The notes beneath the pieces were generated by a model that worked only from the letters and a program-made list of their open reading frames with translations, did not search any database and was not told where the DNA came from. A DNA stretch of 64,000 nt from MWBF01 sp040772005 (GTDB taxonomy: Bacteria; Chloroflexota; Anaerolineae; CG2-30-64-16), in the NCBI GenBank assembly GCA_040772005.1, contig JAXGYZ010000002.1, positions 310,001-374,000 of the forward strand, written 5' to 3'. Numbering within the stretch: position 1 is the first letter of the stretch; the number at the start of each line of letters is the position of its first letter. Shown in pieces: positions 35,000 through 43,568 of the stretch. The translations under genes were made by a program, and so were the position numbers.

Positions 35000-36208
35000 A
35001 TGATACGCGGCGAGGATTTCGTCTACTACGGCCCGGAGGTGTGGCAGAGCATGTGGCGCAACCGCCACCAGCTCCTGTCGCGGCTGGCGCGCGCCAACCG
35101 GGTCGTGTATGTCGAGCCGCGGCCCTATATCGAGCAGATCACCGGCGGGCTGCGCACGGGCGAGCTGCACGTTGCGGACCTGTGGCGCGACCGCGGCCTG
35201 GCGCCCGCGCTGCCCGGCCTGTGGACGTACCGCTCGCCGCGTTACGCGCCCTTGGGCGGGCCGCCGCCCGTCCGCGCTGCGTGCCACTGGCTGCGGCGGG
35301 CCGCGGTGCGCCGCGACCTGGCTGCCGCCGGGATGCGCGAGCCCATCGTCTGGATTTCGACGCCGACGCAGTTCGATGCGCGCCATGATCTGCCTGCGCG
35401 GCTGCGCGTCTATCACATCGTGGATGACTACCTGGCCTATCACGACCTGCCCGCAGAGCGGCGGCCCCGTTGGGCCAGCCTGGAGCGCCAGTTGATCGAC
35501 TGGGCCGACCTGGTGGTTGCCGTGTCGCCGGAGCTGATGCAGAGCAAGGGCGGTCTCTCGCAGGGAGGACTGAATCCCAAGTTTCGCCTGCTGCCGAACG
35601 CCGTGGACCCGTGCCTGTACGCGGACGACCGGCCGCTCGGTCCCGCGCCGGAGCTGGAGGGTCTGCCGCGGCCCGTGCTTGGCTATGTGGGACTGGTCAG
35701 CGTGCGGCTCGATCTGGGGCTGTTGGATGAGCTGGCCGCGCGCCATCCGGAGTGGACGCTCGTCCTCATCGGCACGGTCTTCCGCAGCGGGTGCGGGGAG
35801 CTGCTCGACCGGCTGGCCGCGCGGCCTAACGTGCGGCTGCTGCCGCCGGTGCCTGCGGAGCGCGTGGCCGATTATGTGCGGCGGTTCGACGTGGGGCTGG
35901 CTCCCTACCGGGTGACGCAGGAGACGATTCACGCCAGTCCGCTGAAAATCTATGAGTACCTCGCTGCGGGCCTGCCGGTGGTCGCGGCCGATGTGCCGGG
36001 CGCGCGACAGTTTGCGGACGTGCTTGCGCTGGCGGACACCGCGGATGCGTGGGAAGGGGCGATTGTGGGGCAGCTTGGCGCAACCTCTGCGGAGGCGCGG
36101 GCAGCCCGGCGGCGCGCAGTTGCGCCGCATACCTGGGATGCCCGTGTCGAAACCCTGTCCGGCTTCCTGGCGGAGGCGCTCGACCGAGCGGGGCGGACCA
36201 ATGCGTGA
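35000..36208 (+). CDS. Glycosyltransferase, GT4/TuaH-like, paralogue of the preceding gene
   Basis: 402 residues. It shares MWRNRHQLLSRLARANRVVYVEPRPY, YHIVDDYLAYHDLP, GYVGLVSVRLDLGLL and PLKIYEYLAAGLPVVAADVPGA with the gene at 33776, in the same order. It starts at ATG 35000, 21 bases after the previous stop. The C-terminal donor-binding domain is intact. Probably a sugar transferase in exopolysaccharide assembly. Confidence 0.85.
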   Translation: MIRGEDFVYYGPEVWQSMWRNRHQLLSRLARANRVVYVEPRPYIEQITGGLRTGELHVADLWRDRGLAPALPGLWTYRSPRYAPLGGPPPVRAACHWLRRAAVRRDLAAAGMREPIVWISTPTQFDARHDLPARLRVYHIVDDYLAYHDLPAERRPRWASLERQLIDWADLVVAVSPELMQSKGGLSQGGLNPKFRLLPNAVDPCLYADDRPLGPAPELEGLPRPVLGYVGLVSVRLDLGLLDELAARHPEWTLVLIGTVFRSGCGELLDRLAARPNVRLLPPVPAERVADYVRRFDVGLAPYRVTQETIHASPLKIYEYLAAGLPVVAADVPGARQFADVLALADTADAWEGAIVGQLGATSAEARAARRRAVAPHTWDARVETLSGFLAEALDRAGRTNA

Positions 36209-36229
36209 CCTGCTGCTACATCCAGCCAG

Positions 36230-36329
36230 GCATCCTGAGCGGAGCCTCGTCCTGCGGGCGAGGCGGAGTCGAAGGAGCCGGACTGACACCCAGGCTGCGC
36301 CTGGCCCTGCCGCCCTCCGCTCAGGATGC
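36230..36329. repeat. Dispersed palindromic repeat (GCATCCTGAGCGG...AGTCGAAGGA), copy 3 plus half copy
   Basis: Full copy at 36230-36279 with inner stem GCCTCG/CGAGGC; a second, truncated inverted end CTCCGCTCAGGATGC at 36315-36329 with inner CCAGGCTGCGCCTGG. It fills most of the 197-bp gap between two glycosyltransferase genes. Confidence 0.7.
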
Positions 36330-36405
36330 GCCGCCACCGAGTTATCAGAGATGGGTTGGAATTACAGGTCTTTGCGTCTTTGCGTGAGCCGGGGGAGGTC
36401 GTAGC

Positions 36406-37548
36406 GTGCGCATCGCGATGATCCTCCGGCCGGACGCGGATCGGGTCTTTGGCGGCGACACAGTCGTCATGCGCAAGCTCGGCGCGGCCCTGTGTGACCA
36501 GGGGGTTGAGGTAGTCGTCGGGCGGCTGGGCGAGATGCCGCCCGCGCGCGGGTTTGACCTGCTGCACATCTTCGCGCTCGCGCCCGTGGATCATGCGGAG
36601 GCGATGGTTGCATGGGCGCGGAGCGGTGACACGGCCATCGTGTTCTCGCCGCTCTACTACAGTGACTTCCGCGACTGGTTCGAGCGCGCCGCGGTCACGG
36701 TCCCGCGTTGGCGCACGCTCGTCCGGCGGCTGGGCAAGCCCTTCGCCTGGCGGCTGTATCGCACATGGCAGACGGCCCGCCTGCCGTTCCAGGCCGTCTG
36801 GCGGCAGATGCGCGCGGCGCTGCGCGCGGCGGATGTCGTTGCCACAACGAGCCAGTGGGAAAACCGCTGGGTCGCCGGGCATTTCCGCCTGCCTGCGGCC
36901 ATGCGGCGGGCCATGCGCATCAGCCCGCTGGGCATCGACGCGGCGCTCTACGGCCGCACGTTCAGCGAGGGTGAGCTCGCCGCGTTCCGGGCGCAGTACG
37001 GCCTGCCGGCAGGCTATGTGGTGCAGGTCGCGCGGCTCGAAGACAAGAAGAACCAGCTCGCCGTGATCAAGGCGCTGTACGACGAGCCGGTGCCGCTCGT
37101 CTTCGTCGGCAAGGACTCGCCCTACTACTCGCCCGATTACGGCGCGCGCTGCCGGGCGCTGGCCGCACAGCGCGGCAACGTCCACTTCATCGAGTGGCTG
37201 CCGGAGAGCGAACTGCCGCTGCTCTACGCCAATGCAGCGGCGCACATCCTGCCGAGCTGGGTCGAACAGCCCGGCCTGTCCAGCCTGGAAGCGGGGGCCA
37301 GCGGCACGCGCGTCATTTCGACCGCGGTCTCCGGAGTGCCTGAGATGCTTGGGAACGATGCCTGGTACTGCGACCCGTATGACCTGGCATCCATCCGCAC
37401 AGCCGTGCAGACGGCGCTTGCCAGCCCGCTGCCGGCCACGCTGCGGCCCCACCTGTTGACCCGTTACGGATGGTCACAGGTGGCAGCCGCGCACCTGGCG
37501 CTGTACGCCGATGTGCTGCGCCGACGTTACCAAAGTACGAGCAGATGA
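36406..37548 (+). CDS. Glycosyltransferase family 4/1
   Basis: 380 residues. GTG 36406 is chosen because GGGGGAGG (36391-36398) lies 7 bases upstream; ATG 36418 in frame is weaker. GT-B fold with VQVARLEDKKNQLAVIKAL, FVGKDSPYYSPDYG and ILPSWVEQPGLSSLEAGASGTRVIST. The expected E-x7-E motif appears as E-x-x-x-LSSLEAGASG. No membrane segment. The stop overlaps the Wzz-like gene (ATGA). Confidence 0.87.
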   Translation: MRIAMILRPDADRVFGGDTVVMRKLGAALCDQGVEVVVGRLGEMPPARGFDLLHIFALAPVDHAEAMVAWARSGDTAIVFSPLYYSDFRDWFERAAVTVPRWRTLVRRLGKPFAWRLYRTWQTARLPFQAVWRQMRAALRAADVVATTSQWENRWVAGHFRLPAAMRRAMRISPLGIDAALYGRTFSEGELAAFRAQYGLPAGYVVQVARLEDKKNQLAVIKALYDEPVPLVFVGKDSPYYSPDYGARCRALAAQRGNVHFIEWLPESELPLLYANAAAHILPSWVEQPGLSSLEAGASGTRVISTAVSGVPEMLGNDAWYCDPYDLASIRTAVQTALASPLPATLRPHLLTRYGWSQVAAAHLALYADVLRRRYQSTSR

Positions 37549-38744
37549 TGGAAACAAGTGTATGGTCCTATCTGGCAGTGCTGCGCAAGCGGCTGTGGTT
37601 GATCCTGCTGCTGTTTGCGGTCACGATGGTCGTCATCCTGGTGCGCGCCTGGCGCACGCCGCCGGCATATGCATCCTCGACCGTGCTCCAGGTCATGCCG
37701 CTGGAATCCGAGGAGGTGACGCTCTTCGCGCGGCAGAACACCGTTTCGTCCGCGGACGCCACCGCCCAGGTTATCTTCCAGTTCACCAACGTGGTGCGCA
37801 GCACGGGCATCGCGCAGCGCACGCTGTCTGAGACCGGCATCCGCATGACTGCGCGTCAGCTCCTGGACGGCCTGGCGGTCGAGCGCGATCCCGCGGGCGA
37901 CATCATTACGGTGTCTGCCACGGCCGGGACGCCCGAAGAGGCGGAACAGATTCTCGTCAAGCAGGTCGAGCTGGCGTTGCAGCAGTATCGTGAGAGCCGC
38001 GCGCGGCCTGCCGTTGCGTCCGGCCGTTTTCTCGAAACGGAGCTGGACACTGCCGAACGCGAGCTGGAAAACGCGCGCGCGGAGCTGCTGCGCTTCAAGC
38101 TGGACACCGGCTTCGAGTACCTGGACCGTGAGATTGTGGCCGAACAGGACACCATCCGGCAGCTCAGCGCGGCGCAGGAGCAGGCCAATATCGAGGTGCA
38201 GCGGCTGGAGGCAGTCATGCGGGAGCTGCAAAGCCAGCGTGATGCTGCGGAGGCCGCGGCTGCGGCCGTGCCCGCAGACAGCCCGCAGGCCGCGGCCCTG
38301 CAGGCGCGGCTCAGCAGCCTGGACACTCAGATCGCGGAGCGCACCGTGGAAGTGGCCGGCCAGCGCCAGCGTGCAGCCGCATCCTTCTCGCTGTTGGCCG
38401 AGCACCAGACGAACCTGGCCTCACTCATCACCCTCACGGGCCAGTCTCAACAACTGCAAGACCTGGTCCAGGAGAAGCAGGACACGCGCGACTTCCTGGC
38501 CGACAAGGCCCGCGAGGCGCGGCTGAAGCAGAGCCAGAGCGAGAACGTGGGCTATCTGCAGGTCATCCAGCCGCCCACCACGCCGCAGAGCCGGATCAGC
38601 ACGCGCACGTTGCAGATTGCGCTGCTCGGCGGCGGCTTGAGCCTGGTCGTGGGCGGGCTGTTGGCCTTCTTGCTGGAGTTCGTCGAGCAGACGGTACGCA
38701 CGATGCCGCGGCGCCAGCGTGAGCGACCCCGGGAGCAGGCGTGA
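37545..38744 (+). CDS. Wzz-type polysaccharide co-polymerase without kinase domain
   Basis: 399 residues from ATG 37545 (ATGA overlap; ATG 37548 also possible). Membrane helix at about 20-36 (LWLILLLFAVTMVVILV), an extracytoplasmic region with long coiled coils (about 180-310, ELDTAERELENARAELLRFK), then a C-terminal helix (LLGGGLSLVVGGLLAFLLEF). No Walker motifs, so it lacks the tyrosine-kinase domain found in many Wzc proteins. It should set chain length of the Wzy-made polymer. Directly followed by the Wzy-like gene. Confidence 0.85.
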   Translation: MMETSVWSYLAVLRKRLWLILLLFAVTMVVILVRAWRTPPAYASSTVLQVMPLESEEVTLFARQNTVSSADATAQVIFQFTNVVRSTGIAQRTLSETGIRMTARQLLDGLAVERDPAGDIITVSATAGTPEEAEQILVKQVELALQQYRESRARPAVASGRFLETELDTAERELENARAELLRFKLDTGFEYLDREIVAEQDTIRQLSAAQEQANIEVQRLEAVMRELQSQRDAAEAAAAAVPADSPQAAALQARLSSLDTQIAERTVEVAGQRQRAAASFSLLAEHQTNLASLITLTGQSQQLQDLVQEKQDTRDFLADKAREARLKQSQSENVGYLQVIQPPTTPQSRISTRTLQIALLGGGLSLVVGGLLAFLLEFVEQTVRTMPRRQRERPREQA

Positions 38745-40168
38745 GCGAGTTATCGTCGCGTGCAGAGGCGCCTCCCGGCCTCTTCAGCCGCCTCCTGGGG
38801 CCACTGATCAACGCTCTGGGCGCTGCGGGCGGCATCGGGCTGGCCGCGCTGCTGGCCGACCTGATTGTGACCGGCGAGTCCGACCGCGCGGTGACGCTCG
38901 TCGGGCTGGCCGCGGTCATCACCGGGCTGGCGCTCAATCCGGCGCTGGGGCTGCTCGGTTGGCTGGCGCTCGCGCCGTTCAGCCGGATGTTCAACCTGGC
39001 GATGGGCCGCGGCCTGCCCGACCTGGGTCTCCACCGGGTGGCCGCCATGTTCCTGCTCCTGCTGCTGCTGGCGCAGGTCACCATCGGGCGGAGGCGTCTC
39101 GCCCGGCTGTCCGCTATCGAGTGGACGGGCCTGCTTTTCATCACGACCATGTTGCTGTCAGTGCCGGCCTCGCGGCTGGGCATCGTCGGGGGCGTGCAGA
39201 ATGTCTTCGACACCGTTGCGCTGCCGTTGCTTTGCTTCTTCTTTGCGCGCAACCTGCTGGCAGGTGAGCGGGGACTGGGCCGGCTGGCCGTAGTGCTGGC
39301 GCTGGTCGGCGCGCTGTTGGGTCTGGCGGCCGCGCGCGAGCAGTTGACCAATCAGCCGCTACTGTCGCCCATCCCCTACCGATGGGCCTATGGGCAGTAC
39401 TCGATCAAGGTCACCAGCTTCTTCGGTGCGCCGGCGATCATGGCCTTCACGCTGACCCTGCTGACTCCGGCGGTCTTTTTCGCGCTGGCGCAGGCGCGCA
39501 CGACCGCGCGGCGGCTCTTCTTCACGACGATGCTGGCCGCGATCGCGGCGGGGCTGGTGCTCACATACGTGCGTGCGGGTTGGCTGGCGACTGTGGCGGG
39601 GCTGGCGGTGCTGGTTGTGCTGGCGCCACAGGCACGGCGGTATGCGCTGATGCTCGTGCCTGCAGGCCTGCTGGTCGGCCTGCTGCTCGCCAGCGGTGCA
39701 TTCGACACGCGCGCGCTGACCGAACGGCTGCAGACCGAGGGCTCGATCACCTATCGCACCGAGGCGCTGCAGGTCGGCCTGCAGATTGCACAGCGCGCAC
39801 CCGTGTTCGGGCTGGGCCTGGACAACTACAGCGAGACCGCGATCGCTGCGGGCTGGCGGCCGGTGGGTGGACTGGGCCTGCCGGCGGTTGCGCCCCACAA
39901 CCTGTTCATCTACGTCCTCACCTCCGCCGGGGTGCTCGGACTGGCGCCGCTGCTGCTGTTGTTCGGCCTGATCGGCTGGCACGCGATCGGTGCGTGGCTG
40001 GCCGCGCGCGGCGGGGCGCGCGGCTGGCCTGCCGCGCTGCTGGGCACGCTGGCCGGTTACCTGCTGTTCGCCAACACCTTCGATGCGCTCGGCGCGCAAC
40101 TTGCGAACATGCTCTTCTTCACACTCTCCGGCGCAGTCCTGGGGACAGCATGGGAGGCCCGGCAGTGA
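38741..40168 (+). CDS. Wzy/WaaL-type O-antigen polymerase or ligase
   Basis: 475 residues from GTG 38741 (GTGA overlap). About 11 membrane helices, with the large extracytoplasmic loop and FGLGLDNYSE region typical of Wzy_C/O-antigen ligase proteins (LRTEGSITYRTEALQVGLQIAQRAP before it). Together with the flippase (32125) and the Wzz-like protein it completes a Wzx/Wzy-dependent assembly set. Whether it polymerises repeat units or ligates the finished glycan cannot be told from sequence alone. Confidence 0.87.
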   Translation: MSELSSRAEAPPGLFSRLLGPLINALGAAGGIGLAALLADLIVTGESDRAVTLVGLAAVITGLALNPALGLLGWLALAPFSRMFNLAMGRGLPDLGLHRVAAMFLLLLLLAQVTIGRRRLARLSAIEWTGLLFITTMLLSVPASRLGIVGGVQNVFDTVALPLLCFFFARNLLAGERGLGRLAVVLALVGALLGLAAAREQLTNQPLLSPIPYRWAYGQYSIKVTSFFGAPAIMAFTLTLLTPAVFFALAQARTTARRLFFTTMLAAIAAGLVLTYVRAGWLATVAGLAVLVVLAPQARRYALMLVPAGLLVGLLLASGAFDTRALTERLQTEGSITYRTEALQVGLQIAQRAPVFGLGLDNYSETAIAAGWRPVGGLGLPAVAPHNLFIYVLTSAGVLGLAPLLLLFGLIGWHAIGAWLAARGGARGWPAALLGTLAGYLLFANTFDALGAQLANMLFFTLSGAVLGTAWEARQ

Positions 40169-41367
40169 AGATCGCGCTGCTCGGCCCGTACCCGCTCGAC
40201 CCGGCCGCACCCGCCGGCCAGCCGCCGCTGCCGGGCGGCGTGGAGGCCGTAGTGCTGGCGCTGGCGCGGGGCCTCGCGCAGCAGCGGGGGGTGGAGGTCA
40301 GCGTCATCACCGCGCTGCCCGGCCTGGCGCGACCGCTGTGGGTGGCAGGCGACGGCTTCCCCATCTTCTGTATGCCGCGGCCGCGCGGCGGCCGGCTGAC
40401 CGGCCAGCGTGCGGTCGTAGCCGCGCTCCGCAACCAGGCGCGCGGGCTTCAGCCGGACGTCGTCCACGCCCACATTGCGGGGATCTACGCGCGCGCCGCG
40501 TTGGAGACGGGCCTGCCCGCGGTCGTCACGCTGCACGGCATCATCCGCCGAGAGATGGAGCAGGCATGGCCGGCTGTGCCCTGGCCGACGCGCCTCCGCT
40601 GGCTCAGCGATGCGCGGGCCGAAGATGGCATCCTGGCCGCGGCGCGCGAGATCATCGCCATCAGCCCGTACGTGCTGGCAGAGTGCCGGGATAAGACCGC
40701 CGCGCGCTTCCACCTGGTCGAGAACCCGGTCGCGGATGTGTTCTTTGACGGGGTCGCGCCGCCTGCGCCGGGGCATCAGCGGGTCCTGTCCGTCGCGCGT
40801 GTCATCCCGCGCAAGGGCATCCTGGCCCTGGTCGAGGCGTTTGCCGCCGTCGCGCAGACGCATCCCCAGGCGACACTGGCGCTGGTGGGCGAGATGAACT
40901 CCGCGCCGGAGTATGCCGCCGCCTGTCAGGCCCGCGCGGCCGCGCTGGGCCTTGCGGACCGCGTTCACTTCCTCGGTGCGCTGCCGCCGGAACTGGTGCG
41001 GGCCGAGTATGCCGCGGCGGACATACTCGCGCTGGCAAGCGAGCAAGAGACCGCGCCGGTCAGCATTGCGGAGGCGATGGCGATGGGCCGGCCCGTGGTC
41101 ACGACGGACGTGGGCGGCTGCGCGGCGATGGTCGAGCACGGCGTGACCGGGCTGGTCGTGCCCCCGCGTGATGGGGCCGCGCTCGCCGGGGCGCTGGCCG
41201 CGCTGCTGGCCGACCCATCGCGCGCCGCGCGCATGGGACAGGCCGGACGTCAGGCTGCGCATGCCCGCTTCCGATTGGAGCCGGTAGTGAAGCGGACTCT
41301 GGCCGTGTATGAACAAGTGCTCTCGACGGCATCGGCCCCGTCCGGTGGGCGAGGGGGCGCGCGATGA
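40165..41367 (+). CDS. Glycosyltransferase family 4
   Basis: 400 residues. GTG 40165 overlaps the previous stop (GTGA) and has GGGAGG (40152-40157) 7 bases upstream; this beats the ATG at 40150. GT-B fold: KIALLGPYPL, VVHAHIAGIYARAAL and VVTLHGIIRREM in the acceptor domain; VLSVARVIPRKGILALVEAF, VHFLGALPPELVRAEYAAAD and ASEQETAPVSIAEAMAMGRP (E-x7-E) in the donor domain. The N-terminal GGVEAVVLALARGLAQ matches the GT4 glycine loop. Acts in the cytoplasm on a lipid-linked glycan. Confidence 0.9.
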   Translation: MKIALLGPYPLDPAAPAGQPPLPGGVEAVVLALARGLAQQRGVEVSVITALPGLARPLWVAGDGFPIFCMPRPRGGRLTGQRAVVAALRNQARGLQPDVVHAHIAGIYARAALETGLPAVVTLHGIIRREMEQAWPAVPWPTRLRWLSDARAEDGILAAAREIIAISPYVLAECRDKTAARFHLVENPVADVFFDGVAPPAPGHQRVLSVARVIPRKGILALVEAFAAVAQTHPQATLALVGEMNSAPEYAAACQARAAALGLADRVHFLGALPPELVRAEYAAADILALASEQETAPVSIAEAMAMGRPVVTTDVGGCAAMVEHGVTGLVVPPRDGAALAGALAALLADPSRAARMGQAGRQAAHARFRLEPVVKRTLAVYEQVLSTASAPSGGRGGAR

Positions 41368-42512
41368 CCCGGCCGCTGCGCGTAGCGCTGGTCAGCTTCT
41401 ACCCGCACGACCCGGCGCGCATCTCCGGCGGCATCCGCGCGGTGGCCTATCTGCTCGTGGAGGGGTTGCGGCGTCGCGCCGACCTGGAGGTCCATGTCAT
41501 TCACTGCCACTCGGACATTGGCGGCCGCGGCCGCTCGGCCGATCGCACGGTCACTTCCGGCAACGTCACGATACATTATCTCGCGCAGCCGCAGCAGCGC
41601 ATCGTGCCGAACATGGTCACGGCCGTGCCGCGCATCGCGCGGCAGCTTGCCGTCATCCAGCCCGATGTAGTCAATACGCACGGCCACAACTACGCGGTGG
41701 CCGCACTGGACGCAGGCTATCACCCGGTCTGGACGATTCACGGCGTGCTGGCAGAGGAGGTGCGCTACAATCCGGGGCTGTTCAACCGGCTGGCCTTCGC
41801 GCTGGCCGCGCGTTACGAGCGCCGCGCGCTGGCCGAGGTGCGCGAGATCACGGCCATCAGCCCGTACATCCGCACGCGCTATGCCGGGCGGACGCCCGCG
41901 CGCTGGCACCTGACCGAGAACCCCGCGCCCGATGACCTGTTTGACCTGGAGCGCGAGCCAGTGCCGGGGCGCATCCTGTTGCCCGCGTCGGTCATCCCGC
42001 GCAAGGACCCGCTGACGCTCATTCGCGGCCTGGCGCTGGCGCTGCCTGAGCTGCCCCGGCTGCACCTCCACATCGCAGGCCGCACGAACGAGACGGCCTA
42101 CGTGCAGCAGGTGCAGGCCGCCTGCCGCGAGCTGGGGCTGGCGGACCGCGTGACGCTGCTCGGCGTGCAGAGCCAGGCTGAGATGCGCCGGCACTACCGG
42201 CAGGCGGAGCTGGTCGCACTGTCTTCGCGCGAGGAAGTCTCGCCGATGGCCGCCATCGAGGGGCTGGCCGCGGGCATCCCGGTCGTCACCACGGCCGCGG
42301 GCGGCGCGGGCTATATCGTGGAGGACGGGCAGACGGGGCGGGTCGTGCCGGTCGGGGATGCTGAGGCGTTCGCGGCCGCGCTCTGCGCTGTGCTGGGCGA
42401 CGCGGCCACCTACCGCCGCATGAGCGTTGCGGCGCGCGTGGCCGCCGAGGCGCGCTTCCGGCTGGACCGGGTGGTCGACGCGTACCTGGCCGCGTACCGG
42501 GCGGCACTGTGA
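41364..42512 (+). CDS. Glycosyltransferase family 4
   Basis: 382 residues, ATG 41364 (ATGA overlap) with GAGGGG upstream. Shares the plan of the preceding gene: RISGGIRAVAYLLVEGLRRR glycine loop, VVNTHGHNYAVAAL, TIHGVLAEEVRYNPG, ASVIPRKDPLTLIRGLALAL, and SSREEVSPMAAIEGLAAGIP donor motif. The two are probably duplicated paralogues acting in the same pathway. Next gene overlaps (GTGA). Confidence 0.9.
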   Translation: MTRPLRVALVSFYPHDPARISGGIRAVAYLLVEGLRRRADLEVHVIHCHSDIGGRGRSADRTVTSGNVTIHYLAQPQQRIVPNMVTAVPRIARQLAVIQPDVVNTHGHNYAVAALDAGYHPVWTIHGVLAEEVRYNPGLFNRLAFALAARYERRALAEVREITAISPYIRTRYAGRTPARWHLTENPAPDDLFDLEREPVPGRILLPASVIPRKDPLTLIRGLALALPELPRLHLHIAGRTNETAYVQQVQAACRELGLADRVTLLGVQSQAEMRRHYRQAELVALSSREEVSPMAAIEGLAAGIPVVTTAAGGAGYIVEDGQTGRVVPVGDAEAFAAALCAVLGDAATYRRMSVAARVAAEARFRLDRVVDAYLAAYRAAL

Positions 42513-43567
42513 GGCAGGCTGCGGTGCGCGTGGTCGTCTTCGGTGAACGGCTGGCGCCGCCGCCCGACGAGGGCATCAAGAAGCTGACCCTCAGCCTGGC
42601 AGCCGCGCTACGCAGCGCGGGGCACGACGTCCGGCTGCTGACGACCGGCGGCGCGGACTGGCCGGAGATGGGTCTCGCCAACGTCCCGGCGGACCGACTC
42701 CTGCGTTCGGCTGAGCTGGCCGCGACGCTCAAGTCGTTCCGGCCCGCCGCGGTGATCTATGTGCCGACCGCCTCGCTCACGCTGGCAAGTGCGGCGCGGG
42801 GCCGCATGTTGACACGGTACGCGGGGGGCGCGCCGGTGGCGCTCGTGGCAACCCAGGGCCGGCGGCACAACGGGGCGGTGCGGCTCGCCGCGCGGCTGCT
42901 CGCGCCGGACCTGTGCGCGGTGCAGTCGGCGGTGACGCTGGCCCAGGCGCGCGCGCTGGGCTGGCGGACCGTACACCTGCCGCCCGGCGTGGACCTGGCG
43001 ACTTTCCGCCCGGTATCGCCCGCCGAGAAGGGGCAGTTGCGCGCACAACACGGTTTATCCACGGATAAACCGGTCGTGCTGCACGCCGGGCATCTCAACC
43101 CGAGTCGCGGGGTGCACGACCTGGCAGCCATTGCCGACCTGGCCTGCCCGGTGCTGGCGGCCAGCACGAGCACGCCGCAGGACGCGGCGCTGGCGGGAGA
43201 GCTGGCCGCGGCCGGCGTGCGGCTCTTCACCGGCTATGTGCCGCACATCGAGGAACTGTACCAGGCTGCGGACGCGTACCTGTTTCCGGTCCCGCGTGAC
43301 CCGCTGGCGCCGAGCAGCATCGACCTGCCGCTGTCGGTGCTCGAAGCCGCCGCGTGTGACCTGCCCGTCATCACCACCCGCTTCGGCGCGCTGCCTGAGC
43401 TGTGGGCGAACGCCGCAGGGGTGACGTTCTACGAGGACCGGGCCACCCTGCGCCGCGCGGTGGCACAGCTCCGCGCTGGGCCGGGCGGAACCCGGCGGCT
43501 GGCGGAGTCCTTCGGGTGGGATGCAGCGGCGCATACATTGATGAAGGGATTGCTCTCTGGCAGTTGA
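42509..43567 (+). CDS. Glycosyltransferase family 4
   Basis: 352 residues from GTG 42509. GT-B fold with PDEGIKKLTLSLAAAL, VYVPTASLTLASAARG, LPPGVDLATFRP and VLHAGHLNPSRGVHDLAAIA. The donor motif is SSIDLPLSVLEAAACDLPVI, with a short E-containing stretch. A perfect palindrome (CGGTTTATCC-AC-GGATAAACCG, 43051-43072) lies in the linker between the domains, coding GLSTDKPVV, a sequence common in this family. Ends one base before the nucleotidyltransferase/kinase fusion. Confidence 0.87.
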   Translation: MRQAAVRVVVFGERLAPPPDEGIKKLTLSLAAALRSAGHDVRLLTTGGADWPEMGLANVPADRLLRSAELAATLKSFRPAAVIYVPTASLTLASAARGRMLTRYAGGAPVALVATQGRRHNGAVRLAARLLAPDLCAVQSAVTLAQARALGWRTVHLPPGVDLATFRPVSPAEKGQLRAQHGLSTDKPVVLHAGHLNPSRGVHDLAAIADLACPVLAASTSTPQDAALAGELAAAGVRLFTGYVPHIEELYQAADAYLFPVPRDPLAPSSIDLPLSVLEAAACDLPVITTRFGALPELWANAAGVTFYEDRATLRRAVAQLRAGPGGTRRLAESFGWDAAAHTLMKGLLSGS

Positions 43568-43568
43568 C

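Noticed and set aside
43051..43072. Perfect palindrome CGGTTTATCC/GGATAAACCG as a mobile repeat
   Set aside because: The encoded residues (GLSTDKPVV) are normal for this glycosyltransferase family, so coding constraint plus chance is sufficient; noted only in the gene entry.
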